From assembly GCA_029817715.1 (NCBI GenBank), contig JARUPY010000079.1, positions 1 through 64,000 on the forward strand: a stretch of 64,000 nucleotides of DNA. The letters run 5' to 3'. Position numbers and translations under genes: made by a program. Numbering within the stretch: position 1 is the first letter of the stretch; each line of letters begins with the position of its first letter. This document shows, piece after piece, positions 12,936-27,200 of this stretch. The notes under the pieces were generated by a model, which had not been told where the DNA came from, did not search any database, and was given only the letters and a program-made list of their open reading frames with translations. The DNA comes from Melastoma dodecandrum (lineage: Eukaryota > Streptophyta > Magnoliopsida > Myrtales > Melastomataceae).

Positions 12936-15900
12936 ATGATCTCCAAATGCTTCCCAAACTATTCAAAATTGGAGTTCTACATTTGACATTCGGGTCCCTT
13001 TCGTTTGCACAAGGAGGAACCCCGCGCACAACTCATGCAAGGTTGTGCATCCCGCATGCTCCGTACCTTGATGCTTCCGAACTTGCATTTTCCGAAGCCT
13101 AAATGATCCCCAAATGCTTCCCAAACTATTCAAAATTGGAGTTCTACATTTGACATTCGGGTCCCTTTCGTTTGCACAAGGAGGAACCCCGCGCACAACT
13201 CATGCAAGGTTGTGCATCCCGCATGCTCCGTACCTTGATGCTTCCGAACTTGCATTTTCCGAAGCCTAAATGATCTCCAAATGCTTCCCAAACTATTCAA
13301 AATTGGAGTTCTACATTTGACATTCGGGTCCCTTTCGTTTGCACAAGGAGGAACCCCGCGCACAACTCATGCAAGGTTGTGCATCCCGCATGCTCCGTAC
13401 CTTGATGCTTCCGAACTTGCATTTTCCGAAGCCTAAATGATCTCCAAATGCTTCCCAAACTATTCAAAATTGGTGTTCTACATTTGACATTCGGGTCCCT
13501 TTCGTTTGCACAAGGAGGAACCCCGCGCACAACTCATGCAAGGTTGTGCATCCCGCATGCTCCGTACCTTGATGCTTCCGAACTTGCATTTTCCGAAGCC
13601 TAAATGATCCCCAAATGCTTCCCAAACTATTCAAAATTGGAGTTCTACATTTGACATTCGGGTCCCTTTCGTTTGCACAAGGAGGAACCCCGCGCACAAC
13701 TCATGCAAGGTTGTGCATCCCGCATGCTCCGTACCTTGATGCTTCCGAACTTGCATTTTCCGAAGCCTAAATGATCTCCAAATGCTTCCCAAACTATTCA
13801 AAATTGGTGTTCTACATTTGACATTCGGGTCCCTTTCGTTTGCACAAGGAGGAACCCCGCGCACAACTCATGCAAGGTTGTGCATCCCGCATGCTCCGTA
13901 CCTTGATGCTTCCGAACTTGCATTTTCCGAAGCCTAAATGATCCCCAAATGCTTCCCAAACTATTCAAAATTGGAGTTCTACATTTGACATTCGGGTCCC
14001 TTTCGTTTGCACAAGGAGGAACCCCGCGCACAACTCATGCAAGGTTGTGCATCCCGCATGCTCCGTACCTTGATGCTTCCGAACTTGCATTTTCCGAAGC
14101 CTAAATGATCTCCAAATGCTTCCCAAACTATTCAAAATTGGTGTTCTACATTTGACATTCGGGTCCCTTTCGTTTGCACAAGGAGGAACCCCGCGCACAA
14201 CTCATGCAAGGTTGTGCATCCCGCATGCTCCGTACCTTGATGCTTCCGAACTTGCATTTTCCGAAGCCTAAATGATCCCCAAATGCTTCCCAAACTATTC
14301 AAAATTGGAGTTCTACATTTGACATTCGGGTCCCTTTCGTTTGCACAAGGAGGAACCCCGCGCACAACTCATGCAAGGTTGTGCATCCCGCATGCTCCGT
14401 ACCTTGATGCTTCCGAACTTGCATTTTCCGAAGCCTAAATGATCCCCAAATGCTTCCCAAACTATTCAAAATTGGAGTTCTACATTTGACATTCGGGTCC
14501 CTTTCGTTTGCACAAGGAGGAACCCCGCGCACAACTCATGCAAGGTTGTGCATCCCGCATGCTCCGTACCTTGATGCTTCCGAACTTGCATTTTCCGAAG
14601 CCTAAATGATCCCCAAATGCTTCCCAAACTATTCAAAATTGGAGTTCTACATTTGACATTCGGGTCCCTTTCGTTTGCACAAGGAGGAACCCCGCGCACA
14701 ACTCATGCAAGGTTGTGCATCCCGCATGCTCCGTACCTTGATGCTTCCGAACTTGCATTTTCCGAAGCCTAAATGATCTCCAAATGCTTCCCAAACTATT
14801 CAAAATTGGTGTTCTACATTTGACATTCGGGTCCCTTTCGTTTGCACAAGGAGGAACCCCGCGCACAACTCATGCAAGGTTGTGCATCCCGCATGCTCCG
14901 TACCTTGATGCTTCCGAACTTGCATTTTCCGAAGCCTAAATGATCCCAAATGCTTCCCAAACTATTCAAAATTGGAGTTCTACATTTGACATTCGGGTCC
15001 CTTTCGTTTGCACAAGGAGGAACCCCGCGCACAACTCATGCAAGGTTGTGCATCCCGCATGCTCCGTACCTTGATGCTTCCGAACTTGCATTTTCCGAAG
15101 CCTAAATGATCTCCAAATGCTTCCCAAACTATTCAAAATTGGTGTTCTACATTTGACATTCGGGTCCCTTTCGTTTGCACAAGGAGGAACCCCGCGCACA
15201 ACTCATGCAAGGTTGTGCATCCCGCATGCTCCGTACCTTGATGCTTCCGAACTTGCATTTTCCGAAGCCTAAATGATCCCCAAATGCTTCCCAAACTATT
15301 CAAAATTGGAGTTCTACATTTGACATTCGGGTCCCTTTCGTTTGCACAAGGAGGAACCCCGCGCACAACTCATGCAAGGTTGTGCATCCCGCATGCTCCG
15401 TACCTTGATGCTTCCGAACTTGCATTTTCCGAAGCCTAAATGATCTCCAAATGCTTCCCAAACTATTCAAAATTGGTGTTCTACATTTGACATTCGGGTC
15501 CCTTTCGTTTGCACAAGGAGGAACCCCGCGCACAACTCATGCAAGGTTGTGCATCCCGCATGCTCCGTACCTTGATGCTTCCGAACTTGCATTTTCCGAA
15601 GCCTAAATGATCCCCAAATGCTTCCCAAACTATTCAAAATTGGAGTTCTACATTTGACATTCGGGTCCCTTTCGTTTGCACAAGGAGGAACCCCGCGCAC
15701 AACTCATGCAAGGTTGTGCATCCCGCATGCTCCGTACCTTGATGCTTCCGAACTTGCATTTTCCGAAGCCTAAATGATCTCCAAATGCTTCCCAAACTAT
15801 TCAAAATTGGTGTTCTACATTTGACATTCGGGTCCCTTTCGTTTGCACAAGGAGGAACCCCGCGCACAACTCATGCAAGGTTGTGCATCCCGCATGCTCC

Positions 15901-17276
15901 GTACCTTGATGCTTCCGAACTTGCATTTTCCGAAGCCTAAATGATCCCCAAATGCTTCCCAAACTATTCAAAATTGGAGTTCTACATTTGACATTCGGGT
16001 CCCTTTCGTTTGCACAAGGAGGAACCCCGCGCACAACTCATGCAAGGTTGTGCATCCCGCATGCTCCGTACCTTGATGCTTCCGAACTTGCATTTTCCGA
16101 AGCCTAAATGATCTCCAAATGCTTCCCAAACTATTCAAAATTGGTGTTCTACATTTGACATTCGGGTCCCTTTCGTTTGCACAAGGAGGAACCCCGCGCA
16201 CAACTCATGCAAGGTTGTGCATCCCGCATGCTCCGTACCTTGATGCTTCCGAACTTGCATTTTCCGAAGCCTAAATGATCCCCAAATGCTTCCCAAACTA
16301 TTCAAAATTGGAGTTCTACATTTGACATTCGGGTCCCTTTCGTTTGCACAAGGAGGAACCCCGCGCACAACTCATGCAAGGTTGTGCATCCCGCATGCTC
16401 CGTACCTTGATGCTTCCGAACTTGCATTTTCCGAAGCCTAAATGATCCCCAAATGCTTCCCAAACTATTCAAAATTGGAGTTCTACATTTGACATTCGGG
16501 TCCCTTTCGTTTGCACAAGGAGGAACCCCGCGCACAACTCATGCAAGGTTGTGCATCCCGCATGCTCCGTACCTTGATGCTTCCGAACTTGCATTTTCCG
16601 AAGCCTAAATGATCTCCAAATGCTTCCCAAACTATTCAAAATTGGTGTTCTACATTTGACATTCGGGTCCCTTTCGTTTGCACAAGGAGGAACCCCGCGC
16701 ACAACTCATGCAAGGTTGTGCATCCCGCATGCTCCGTACCTTGATGCTTCCGAACTTGCATTTTCCGAAGCCTAAATGATCCCCAAATGCTTCCCAAACT
16801 ATTCAAAATTGGAGTTCTACATTTGACATTCGGGTCCCTTTCGTTTGCACAAGGAGGAACCCCGCGCACAACTCATGCAAGGTTGTGCATCCCGCATGCT
16901 CCGTACCTTGATGCTTCCGAACTTGCATTTTCCGAAGCCTAAATGATCTCCAAATGCTTCCCAAACTATTCAAAATTGGTGTTCTACATTTGACATTCGG
17001 GTCCCTTTCGTTTGCACAAGGAGGAACCCCGCGCACAACTCATGCAAGGTTGTGCATCCCGCATGCTCCGTACCTTGATGCTTCCGAACTTGCATTTTCC
17101 GAAGCCTAAATGATCCCCAAATGCTTCCCAAACTATTCAAAATTGGAGTTCTACATTTGACATTCGGGTCCCTTTCGTTTGCACAAGGAGGAACCCCGCG
17201 CACAACTCATGCAAGGTTGTGCATCCCGCATGCTCCGTACCTTGATGCTTCCGAACTTGCATTTTCCGAAGCCTAA

Positions 17277-20200
17277 ATGATCTCCAAATGCTTCCCAAAC
17301 TATTCAAAATTGGTGTTCTACATTTGACATTCGGGTCCCTTTCGTTTGCACAAGGAGGAACCCCGCGCACAACTCATGCAAGGTTGTGCATCCCGCATGC
17401 TCCGTACCTTGATGCTTCCGAACTTGCATTTTCCGAAGCCTAAATGATCCCCAAATGCTTCCCAAACTATTCAAAATTGGAGTTCTACATTTGACATTCG
17501 GGTCCCTTTCGTTTGCACAAGGAGGAACCCCGCGCACAACTCATGCAAGGTTGTGCATCCCGCATGCTCCGTACCTTGATGCTTCCGAACTTGCATTTTC
17601 CGAAGCCTAAATGATCTCCAAATGCTTCCCAAACTATTCAAAATTGGAGTTCTACATTTGACATTCGGGTCCCTTTCGTTTGCACAAGGAGGAACCCCGC
17701 GCACAACTCATGCAAGGTTGTGCATCCCGCATGCTCCGTACCTTGATGCTTCCGAACTTGCATTTTCCGAAGCCTAAATGATCTCCAAATGCTTCCCAAA
17801 CTATTCAAAATTGGTGTTCTACATTTGACATTCGGGTCCCTTTCGTTTGCACAAGGAGGAACCCCGCGCACAACTCATGCAAGGTTGTGCATCCCGCATG
17901 CTCCGTACCTTGATGCTTCCGAACTTGCATTTTCCGAAGCCTAAATGATCCCCAAATGCTTCCCAAACTATTCAAAATTGGAGTTCTACATTTGACATTC
18001 GGGTCCCTTTCGTTTGCACAAGGAGGAACCCCGCGCACAACTCATGCAAGGTTGTGCATCCCGCATGCTCCGTACCTTGATGCTTCCGAACTTGCATTTT
18101 CCGAAGCCTAAATGATCTCCAAATGCTTCCCAAACTATTCAAAATTGGTGTTCTACATTTGACATTCGGGTCCCTTTCGTTTGCACAAGGAGGAACCCCG
18201 CGCACAACTCATGCAAGGTTGTGCATCCCGCATGCTCCGTACCTTGATGCTTCCGAACTTGCATTTTCCGAAGCCTAAATGATCTCCAAATGCTTCCCAA
18301 ACTATTCAAAATTGGTGTTCTACATTTGACATTCGGGTCCCTTTCGTTTGCACAAGGAGGAACCCCGCGCACAACTCATGCAAGGTTGTGCATCCCGCAT
18401 GCTCCGTACCTTGATGCTTCCGAACTTGCATTTTCCGAAGCCTAAATGATCTCCAAATGCTTCCCAAACTATTCAAAATTGGTGTTCTACATTTGACATT
18501 CGGGTCCCTTTCGTTTGCACAAGGAGGAACCCCGCGCACAACTCATGCAAGGTTGTGCATCCCGCATGCTCCGTACCTTGATGCTTCCGAACTTGCATTT
18601 TCCGAAGCCTAAATGATCTCCAAATGCTTCCCAAACTATTCAAAATTGGAGTTCTACATTTGACATTCGGGTCCCTTTCGTTTGCACAAGGAGGAACCCC
18701 GCGCACAACTCATGCAAGGTTGTGCATCCCGCATGCTCCGTACCTTGATGCTTCCGAACTTGCATTTTCCGAAGCCTAAATGATCTCCAAATGCTTCCCA
18801 AACTATTCAAAATTGGTGTTCTACATTTGACATTCGGGTCCCTTTCGTTTGCACAAGGAGGAACCCCGCGCACAACTCATGCAAGGTTGTGCATCCCGCA
18901 TGCTCCGTACCTTGATGCTTCCGAACTTGCATTTTCCGAAGCCTAAATGATCCCCAAATGCTTCCCAAACTATTCAAAATTGGAGTTCTACATTTGACAT
19001 TCGGGTCCCTTTCGTTTGCACAAGGAGGAACCCCGCGCACAACTCATGCAAGGTTGTGCATCCCGCATGCTCCGTACCTTGATGCTTCCGAACTTGCATT
19101 TTCCGAAGCCTAAATGATCTCCAAATGCTTCCCAAACTATTCAAAATTGGAGTTCTACATTTGACATTCGGGTCCCTTTCGTTTGCACAAGGAGGAACCC
19201 CGCGCACAACTCATGCAAGGTTGTGCATCCCGCATGCTCCGTACCTTGATGCTTCCGAACTTGCATTTTCCGAAGCCTAAATGATCTCCAAATGCTTCCC
19301 AAACTATTCAAAATTGGTGTTCTACATTTGACATTCGGGTCCCTTTCGTTTGCACAAGGAGGAACCCCGCGCACAACTCATGCAAGGTTGTGCATCCCGC
19401 ATGCTCCGTACCTTGATGCTTCCGAACTTGCATTTTCCGAAGCCTAAATGATCCCCAAATGCTTCCCAAACTATTCAAAATTGGAGTTCTACATTTGACA
19501 TTCGGGTCCCTTTCGTTTGCACAAGGAGGAACCCCGCGCACAACTCATGCAAGGTTGTGCATCCCGCATGCTCCGTACCTTGATGCTTCCGAACTTGCAT
19601 TTTCCGAAGCCTAAATGATCTCCAAATGCTTCCCAAACTATTCAAAATTGGTGTTCTACATTTGACATTCGGGTCCCTTTCGTTTGCACAAGGAGGAACC
19701 CCGCGCACAACTCATGCAAGGTTGTGCATCCCGCATGCTCCGTACCTTGATGCTTCCGAACTTGCATTTTCCGAAGCCTAAATGATCTCCAAATGCTTCC
19801 CAAACTATTCAAAATTGGTGTTCTACATTTGACATTCGGGTCCCTTTCGTTTGCACAAGGAGGAACCCCGCGCACAACTCATGCAAGGTTGTGCATCCCG
19901 CATGCTCCGTACCTTGATGCTTCCGAACTTGCATTTTCCGAAGCCTAAATGATCTCCAAATGCTTCCCAAACTATTCAAAATTGGTGTTCTACATTTGAC
20001 ATTCGGGTCCCTTTCGTTTGCACAAGGAGGAACCCCGCGCACAACTCATGCAAGGTTGTGCATCCCGCATGCTCCGTACCTTGATGCTTCCGAACTTGCA
20101 TTTTCCGAAGCCTAAATGATCTCCAAATGCTTCCCAAACTATTCAAAATTGGAGTTCTACATTTGACATTCGGGTCCCTTTCGTTTGCACAAGGAGGAAC

Positions 20201-20282
20201 CCCGCGCACAACTCATGCAAGGTTGTGCATCCCGCATGCTCCGTACCTTGATGCTTCCGAACTTGCATTTTCCGAAGCCTAA
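17277..20282. repeat. Nine-monomer higher-order repeat, second tandem pair (1,503 bp each)
   Basis: Monomer types read b-a-c-b-a-b-b-b-c twice in succession, starting with site B near 17,314 and 18,817. The string differs from the pair near 10-13 kb only at the eighth monomer (b in place of c). The two pairs are 44 monomers apart once the one-base deletion at 14,945 is allowed for. Four near-identical nine-mers in the same phase support a real larger unit. Confidence 0.75.
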
Positions 20283-20455
20283 ATGATCTCCAAATGCTTC
20301 CCAAACTATTCAAAATTGGTGTTCTACATTTGACATTCGGGTCCCTTTCGTTTGCACAAGGAGGAACCCCGCGCACAACTCATGCAAGGTTGTGCATCCC
20401 GCATGCTCCGTACCTTGATGCTTCCGAACTTGCATTTTCCGAAGCCTAAATGATC

Positions 20456-23400
20456 CCCAAATGCTTCCCAAACTATTCAAAATTGGAGTTCTACATTTGA
20501 CATTCGGGTCCCTTTCGTTTGCACAAGGAGGAACCCCGCGCACAACTCATGCAAGGTTGTGCATCCCGCATGCTCCGTACCTTGATGCTTCCGAACTTGC
20601 ATTTTCCGAAGCCTAAATGATCCCCAAATGCTTCCCAAACTATTCAAAATTGGAGTTCTACATTTGACATTCGGGTCCCTTTCGTTTGCACAAGGAGGAA
20701 CCCCGCGCACAACTCATGCAAGGTTGTGCATCCCGCATGCTCCGTACCTTGATGCTTCCGAACTTGCATTTTCCGAAGCCTAAATGATCTCCAAATGCTT
20801 CCCAAACTATTCAAAATTGGTGTTCTACATTTGACATTCGGGTCCCTTTCGTTTGCACAAGGAGGAACCCCGCGCACAACTCATGCAAGGTTGTGCATCC
20901 CGCATGCTCCGTACCTTGATGCTTCCGAACTTGCATTTTCCGAAGCCTAAATGATCCCCAAATGCTTCCCAAACTATTCAAAATTGGAGTTCTACATTTG
21001 ACATTCGGGTCCCTTTCGTTTGCACAAGGAGGAACCCCGCGCACAACTCATGCAAGGTTGTGCATCCCGCATGCTCCGTACCTTGATGCTTCCGAACTTG
21101 CATTTTCCGAAGCCTAAATGATCCCCAAATGCTTCCCAAACTATTCAAAATTGGAGTTCTACATTTGACATTCGGGTCCCTTTCGTTTGCACAAGGAGGA
21201 ACCCCGCGCACAACTCATGCAAGGTTGTGCATCCCGCATGCTCCGTACCTTGATGCTTCCGAACTTGCATTTTCCGAAGCCTAAATGATCCCCAAATGCT
21301 TCCCAAACTATTCAAAATTGGAGTTCTACATTTGACATTCGGGTCCCTTTCGTTTGCACAAGGAGGAACCCCGCGCACAACTCATGCAAGGTTGTGCATC
21401 CCGCATGCTCCGTACCTTGATGCTTCCGAACTTGCATTTTCCGAAGCCTAAATGATCTCCAAATGCTTCCCAAACTATTCAAAATTGGTGTTCTACATTT
21501 GACATTCGGGTCCCTTTCGTTTGCACAAGGAGGAACCCCGCGCACAACTCATGCAAGGTTGTGCATCCCGCATGCTCCGTACCTTGATGCTTCCGAACTT
21601 GCATTTTCCGAAGCCTAAATGATCTCCAAATGCTTCCCAAACTATTCAAAATTGGTGTTCTACATTTGACATTCGGGTCCCTTTCGTTTGCACAAGGAGG
21701 AACCCCGCGCACAACTCATGCAAGGTTGTGCATCCCGCATGCTCCGTACCTTGATGCTTCCGAACTTGCATTTTCCGAAGCCTAAATGATCCCCAAATGC
21801 TTCCCAAACTATTCAAAATTGGAGTTCTACATTTGACATTCGGGTCCCTTTCGTTTGCACAAGGAGGAACCCCGCGCACAACTCATGCAAGGTTGTGCAT
21901 CCCGCATGCTCCGTACCTTGATGCTTCCGAACTTGCATTTTCCGAAGCCTAAATGATCTCCAAATGCTTCCCAAACTATTCAAAATTGGTGTTCTACATT
22001 TGACATTCGGGTCCCTTTCGTTTGCACAAGGAGGAACCCCGCGCACAACTCATGCAAGGTTGTGCATCCCGCATGCTCCGTACCTTGATGCTTCCGAACT
22101 TGCATTTTCCGAAGCCTAAATGATCTCCAAATGCTTCCCAAACTATTCAAAATTGGAGTTCTACATTTGACATTCGGGTCCCTTTCGTTTGCACAAGGAG
22201 GAACCCCGCGCACAACTCATGCAAGGTTGTGCATCCCGCATGCTCCGTACCTTGATGCTTCCGAACTTGCATTTTCCGAAGCCTAAATGATCTCCAAATG
22301 CTTCCCAAACTATTCAAAATTGGTGTTCTACATTTGACATTCGGGTCCCTTTCGTTTGCACAAGGAGGAACCCCGCGCACAACTCATGCAAGGTTGTGCA
22401 TCCCGCATGCTCCGTACCTTGATGCTTCCGAACTTGCATTTTCCGAAGCCTAAATGATCTCCAAATGCTTCCCAAACTATTCAAAATTGGAGTTCTACAT
22501 TTGACATTCGGGTCCCTTTCGTTTGCACAAGGAGGAACCCCGCGCACAACTCATGCAAGGTTGTGCATCCCGCATGCTCCGTACCTTGATGCTTCCGAAC
22601 TTGCATTTTCCGAAGCCTAAATGATCCCCAAATGCTTCCCAAACTATTCAAAATTGGAGTTCTACATTTGACATTCGGGTCCCTTTCGTTTGCACAAGGA
22701 GGAACCCCGCGCACAACTCATGCAAGGTTGTGCATCCCGCATGCTCCGTACCTTGATGCTTCCGAACTTGCATTTTCCGAAGCCTAAATGATCCCCAAAT
22801 GCTTCCCAAACTATTCAAAATTGGAGTTCTACATTTGACATTCGGGTCCCTTTCGTTTGCACAAGGAGGAACCCCGCGCACAACTCATGCAAGGTTGTGC
22901 ATCCCGCATGCTCCGTACCTTGATGCTTCCGAACTTGCATTTTCCGAAGCCTAAATGATCTCCAAATGCTTCCCAAACTATTCAAAATTGGTGTTCTACA
23001 TTTGACATTCGGGTCCCTTTCGTTTGCACAAGGAGGAACCCCGCGCACAACTCATGCAAGGTTGTGCATCCCGCATGCTCCGTACCTTGATGCTTCCGAA
23101 CTTGCATTTTCCGAAGCCTAAATGATCCCCAAATGCTTCCCAAACTATTCAAAATTGGAGTTCTACATTTGACATTCGGGTCCCTTTCGTTTGCACAAGG
23201 AGGAACCCCGCGCACAACTCATGCAAGGTTGTGCATCCCGCATGCTCCGTACCTTGATGCTTCCGAACTTGCATTTTCCGAAGCCTAAATGATCCCCAAA
23301 TGCTTCCCAAACTATTCAAAATTGGAGTTCTACATTTGACATTCGGGTCCCTTTCGTTTGCACAAGGAGGAACCCCGCGCACAACTCATGCAAGGTTGTG

Positions 23401-24296
23401 CATCCCGCATGCTCCGTACCTTGATGCTTCCGAACTTGCATTTTCCGAAGCCTAAATGATCCCCAAATGCTTCCCAAACTATTCAAAATTGGAGTTCTAC
23501 ATTTGACATTCGGGTCCCTTTCGTTTGCACAAGGAGGAACCCCGCGCACAACTCATGCAAGGTTGTGCATCCCGCATGCTCCGTACCTTGATGCTTCCGA
23601 ACTTGCATTTTCCGAAGCCTAAATGATCTCCAAATGCTTCCCAAACTATTCAAAATTGGTGTTCTACATTTGACATTCGGGTCCCTTTCGTTTGCACAAG
23701 GAGGAACCCCGCGCACAACTCATGCAAGGTTGTGCATCCCGCATGCTCCGTACCTTGATGCTTCCGAACTTGCATTTTCCGAAGCCTAAATGATCTCCAA
23801 ATGCTTCCCAAACTATTCAAAATTGGTGTTCTACATTTGACATTCGGGTCCCTTTCGTTTGCACAAGGAGGAACCCCGCGCACAACTCATGCAAGGTTGT
23901 GCATCCCGCATGCTCCGTACCTTGATGCTTCCGAACTTGCATTTTCCGAAGCCTAAATGATCCCCAAATGCTTCCCAAACTATTCAAAATTGGAGTTCTA
24001 CATTTGACATTCGGGTCCCTTTCGTTTGCACAAGGAGGAACCCCGCGCACAACTCATGCAAGGTTGTGCATCCCGCATGCTCCGTACCTTGATGCTTCCG
24101 AACTTGCATTTTCCGAAGCCTAAATGATCTCCAAATGCTTCCCAAACTATTCAAAATTGGTGTTCTACATTTGACATTCGGGTCCCTTTCGTTTGCACAA
24201 GGAGGAACCCCGCGCACAACTCATGCAAGGTTGTGCATCCCGCATGCTCCGTACCTTGATGCTTCCGAACTTGCATTTTCCGAAGCCTAAATGATC
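20456..24296. repeat. Ten-monomer block copied at 13-monomer offset (2,171 bp)
   Basis: The type string a-a-b-a-a-a-b-b-a-b, over about 20,456-22,125, recurs exactly over about 22,627-24,296. The monomers just before and just after do not match. Part of the string (a-a-a-b-b-a-b) is seen again from about 33,650, and a one-site variant of it from about 29,640. This points to scattered copies of older higher-order segments within the homogeneous array. Confidence 0.65.
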
Positions 24297-27200
24297 CCCA
24301 AATGCTTCCCAAACTATTCAAAATTGGAGTTCTACATTTGACATTCGGGTCCCTTTCGTTTGCACAAGGAGGAACCCCGCGCACAACTCATGCAAGGTTG
24401 TGCATCCCGCATGCTCCGTACCTTGATGCTTCCGAACTTGCATTTTCCGAAGCCTAAATGATCTCCAAATGCTTCCCAAACTATTCAAAATTGGTGTTCT
24501 ACATTTGACATTCGGGTCCCTTTCGTTTGCACAAGGAGGAACCCCGCGCACAACTCATGCAAGGTTGTGCATCCCGCATGCTCCGTACCTTGATGCTTCC
24601 GAACTTGCATTTTCCGAAGCCTAAATGATCCCCAAATGCTTCCCAAACTATTCAAAATTGGAGTTCTACATTTGACATTCGGGTCCCTTTCGTTTGCACA
24701 AGGAGGAACCCCGCGCACAACTCATGCAAGGTTGTGCATCCCGCATGCTCCGTACCTTGATGCTTCCGAACTTGCATTTTCCGAAGCCTAAATGATCTCC
24801 AAATGCTTCCCAAACTATTCAAAATTGGAGTTCTACATTTGACATTCGGGTCCCTTTCGTTTGCACAAGGAGGAACCCCGCGCACAACTCATGCAAGGTT
24901 GTGCATCCCGCATGCTCCGTACCTTGATGCTTCCGAACTTGCATTTTCCGAAGCCTAAATGATCTCCAAATGCTTCCCAAACTATTCAAAATTGGTGTTC
25001 TACATTTGACATTCGGGTCCCTTTCGTTTGCACAAGGAGGAACCCCGCGCACAACTCATGCAAGGTTGTGCATCCCGCATGCTCCGTACCTTGATGCTTC
25101 CGAACTTGCATTTTCCGAAGCCTAAATGATCCCCAAATGCTTCCCAAACTATTCAAAATTGGAGTTCTACATTTGACATTCGGGTCCCTTTCGTTTGCAC
25201 AAGGAGGAACCCCGCGCACAACTCATGCAAGGTTGTGCATCCCGCATGCTCCGTACCTTGATGCTTCCGAACTTGCATTTTCCGAAGCCTAAATGATCTC
25301 CAAATGCTTCCCAAACTATTCAAAATTGGTGTTCTACATTTGACATTCGGGTCCCTTTCGTTTGCACAAGGAGGAACCCCGCGCACAACTCATGCAAGGT
25401 TGTGCATCCCGCATGCTCCGTACCTTGATGCTTCCGAACTTGCATTTTCCGAAGCCTAAATGATCCCCAAATGCTTCCCAAACTATTCAAAATTGGAGTT
25501 CTACATTTGACATTCGGGTCCCTTTCGTTTGCACAAGGAGGAACCCCGCGCACAACTCATGCAAGGTTGTGCATCCCGCATGCTCCGTACCTTGATGCTT
25601 CCGAACTTGCATTTTCCGAAGCCTAAATGATCTCCAAATGCTTCCCAAACTATTCAAAATTGGTGTTCTACATTTGACATTCGGGTCCCTTTCGTTTGCA
25701 CAAGGAGGAACCCCGCGCACAACTCATGCAAGGTTGTGCATCCCGCATGCTCCGTACCTTGATGCTTCCGAACTTGCATTTTCCGAAGCCTAAATGATCT
25801 CCAAATGCTTCCCAAACTATTCAAAATTGGAGTTCTACATTTGACATTCGGGTCCCTTTCGTTTGCACAAGGAGGAACCCCGCGCACAACTCATGCAAGG
25901 TTGTGCATCCCGCATGCTCCGTACCTTGATGCTTCCGAACTTGCATTTTCCGAAGCCTAAATGATCTCCAAATGCTTCCCAAACTATTCAAAATTGGTGT
26001 TCTACATTTGACATTCGGGTCCCTTTCGTTTGCACAAGGAGGAACCCCGCGCACAACTCATGCAAGGTTGTGCATCCCGCATGCTCCGTACCTTGATGCT
26101 TCCGAACTTGCATTTTCCGAAGCCTAAATGATCCCCAAATGCTTCCCAAACTATTCAAAATTGGAGTTCTACATTTGACATTCGGGTCCCTTTCGTTTGC
26201 ACAAGGAGGAACCCCGCGCACAACTCATGCAAGGTTGTGCATCCCGCATGCTCCGTACCTTGATGCTTCCGAACTTGCATTTTCCGAAGCCTAAATGATC
26301 TCCAAATGCTTCCCAAACTATTCAAAATTGGTGTTCTACATTTGACATTCGGGTCCCTTTCGTTTGCACAAGGAGGAACCCCGCGCACAACTCATGCAAG
26401 GTTGTGCATCCCGCATGCTCCGTACCTTGATGCTTCCGAACTTGCATTTTCCGAAGCCTAAATGATCCCCAAATGCTTCCCAAACTATTCAAAATTGGAG
26501 TTCTACATTTGACATTCGGGTCCCTTTCGTTTGCACAAGGAGGAACCCCGCGCACAACTCATGCAAGGTTGTGCATCCCGCATGCTCCGTACCTTGATGC
26601 TTCCGAACTTGCATTTTCCGAAGCCTAAATGATCCCCAAATGCTTCCCAAACTATTCAAAATTGGAGTTCTACATTTGACATTCGGGTCCCTTTCGTTTG
26701 CACAAGGAGGAACCCCGCGCACAACTCATGCAAGGTTGTGCATCCCGCATGCTCCGTACCTTGATGCTTCCGAACTTGCATTTTCCGAAGCCTAAATGAT
26801 CCCCAAATGCTTCCCAAACTATTCAAAATTGGAGTTCTACATTTGACATTCGGGTCCCTTTCGTTTGCACAAGGAGGAACCCCGCGCACAACTCATGCAA
26901 GGTTGTGCATCCCGCATGCTCCGTACCTTGATGCTTCCGAACTTGCATTTTCCGAAGCCTAAATGATCTCCAAATGCTTCCCAAACTATTCAAAATTGGT
27001 GTTCTACATTTGACATTCGGGTCCCTTTCGTTTGCACAAGGAGGAACCCCGCGCACAACTCATGCAAGGTTGTGCATCCCGCATGCTCCGTACCTTGATG
27101 CTTCCGAACTTGCATTTTCCGAAGCCTAAATGATCTCCAAATGCTTCCCAAACTATTCAAAATTGGTGTTCTACATTTGACATTCGGGTCCCTTTCGTTT

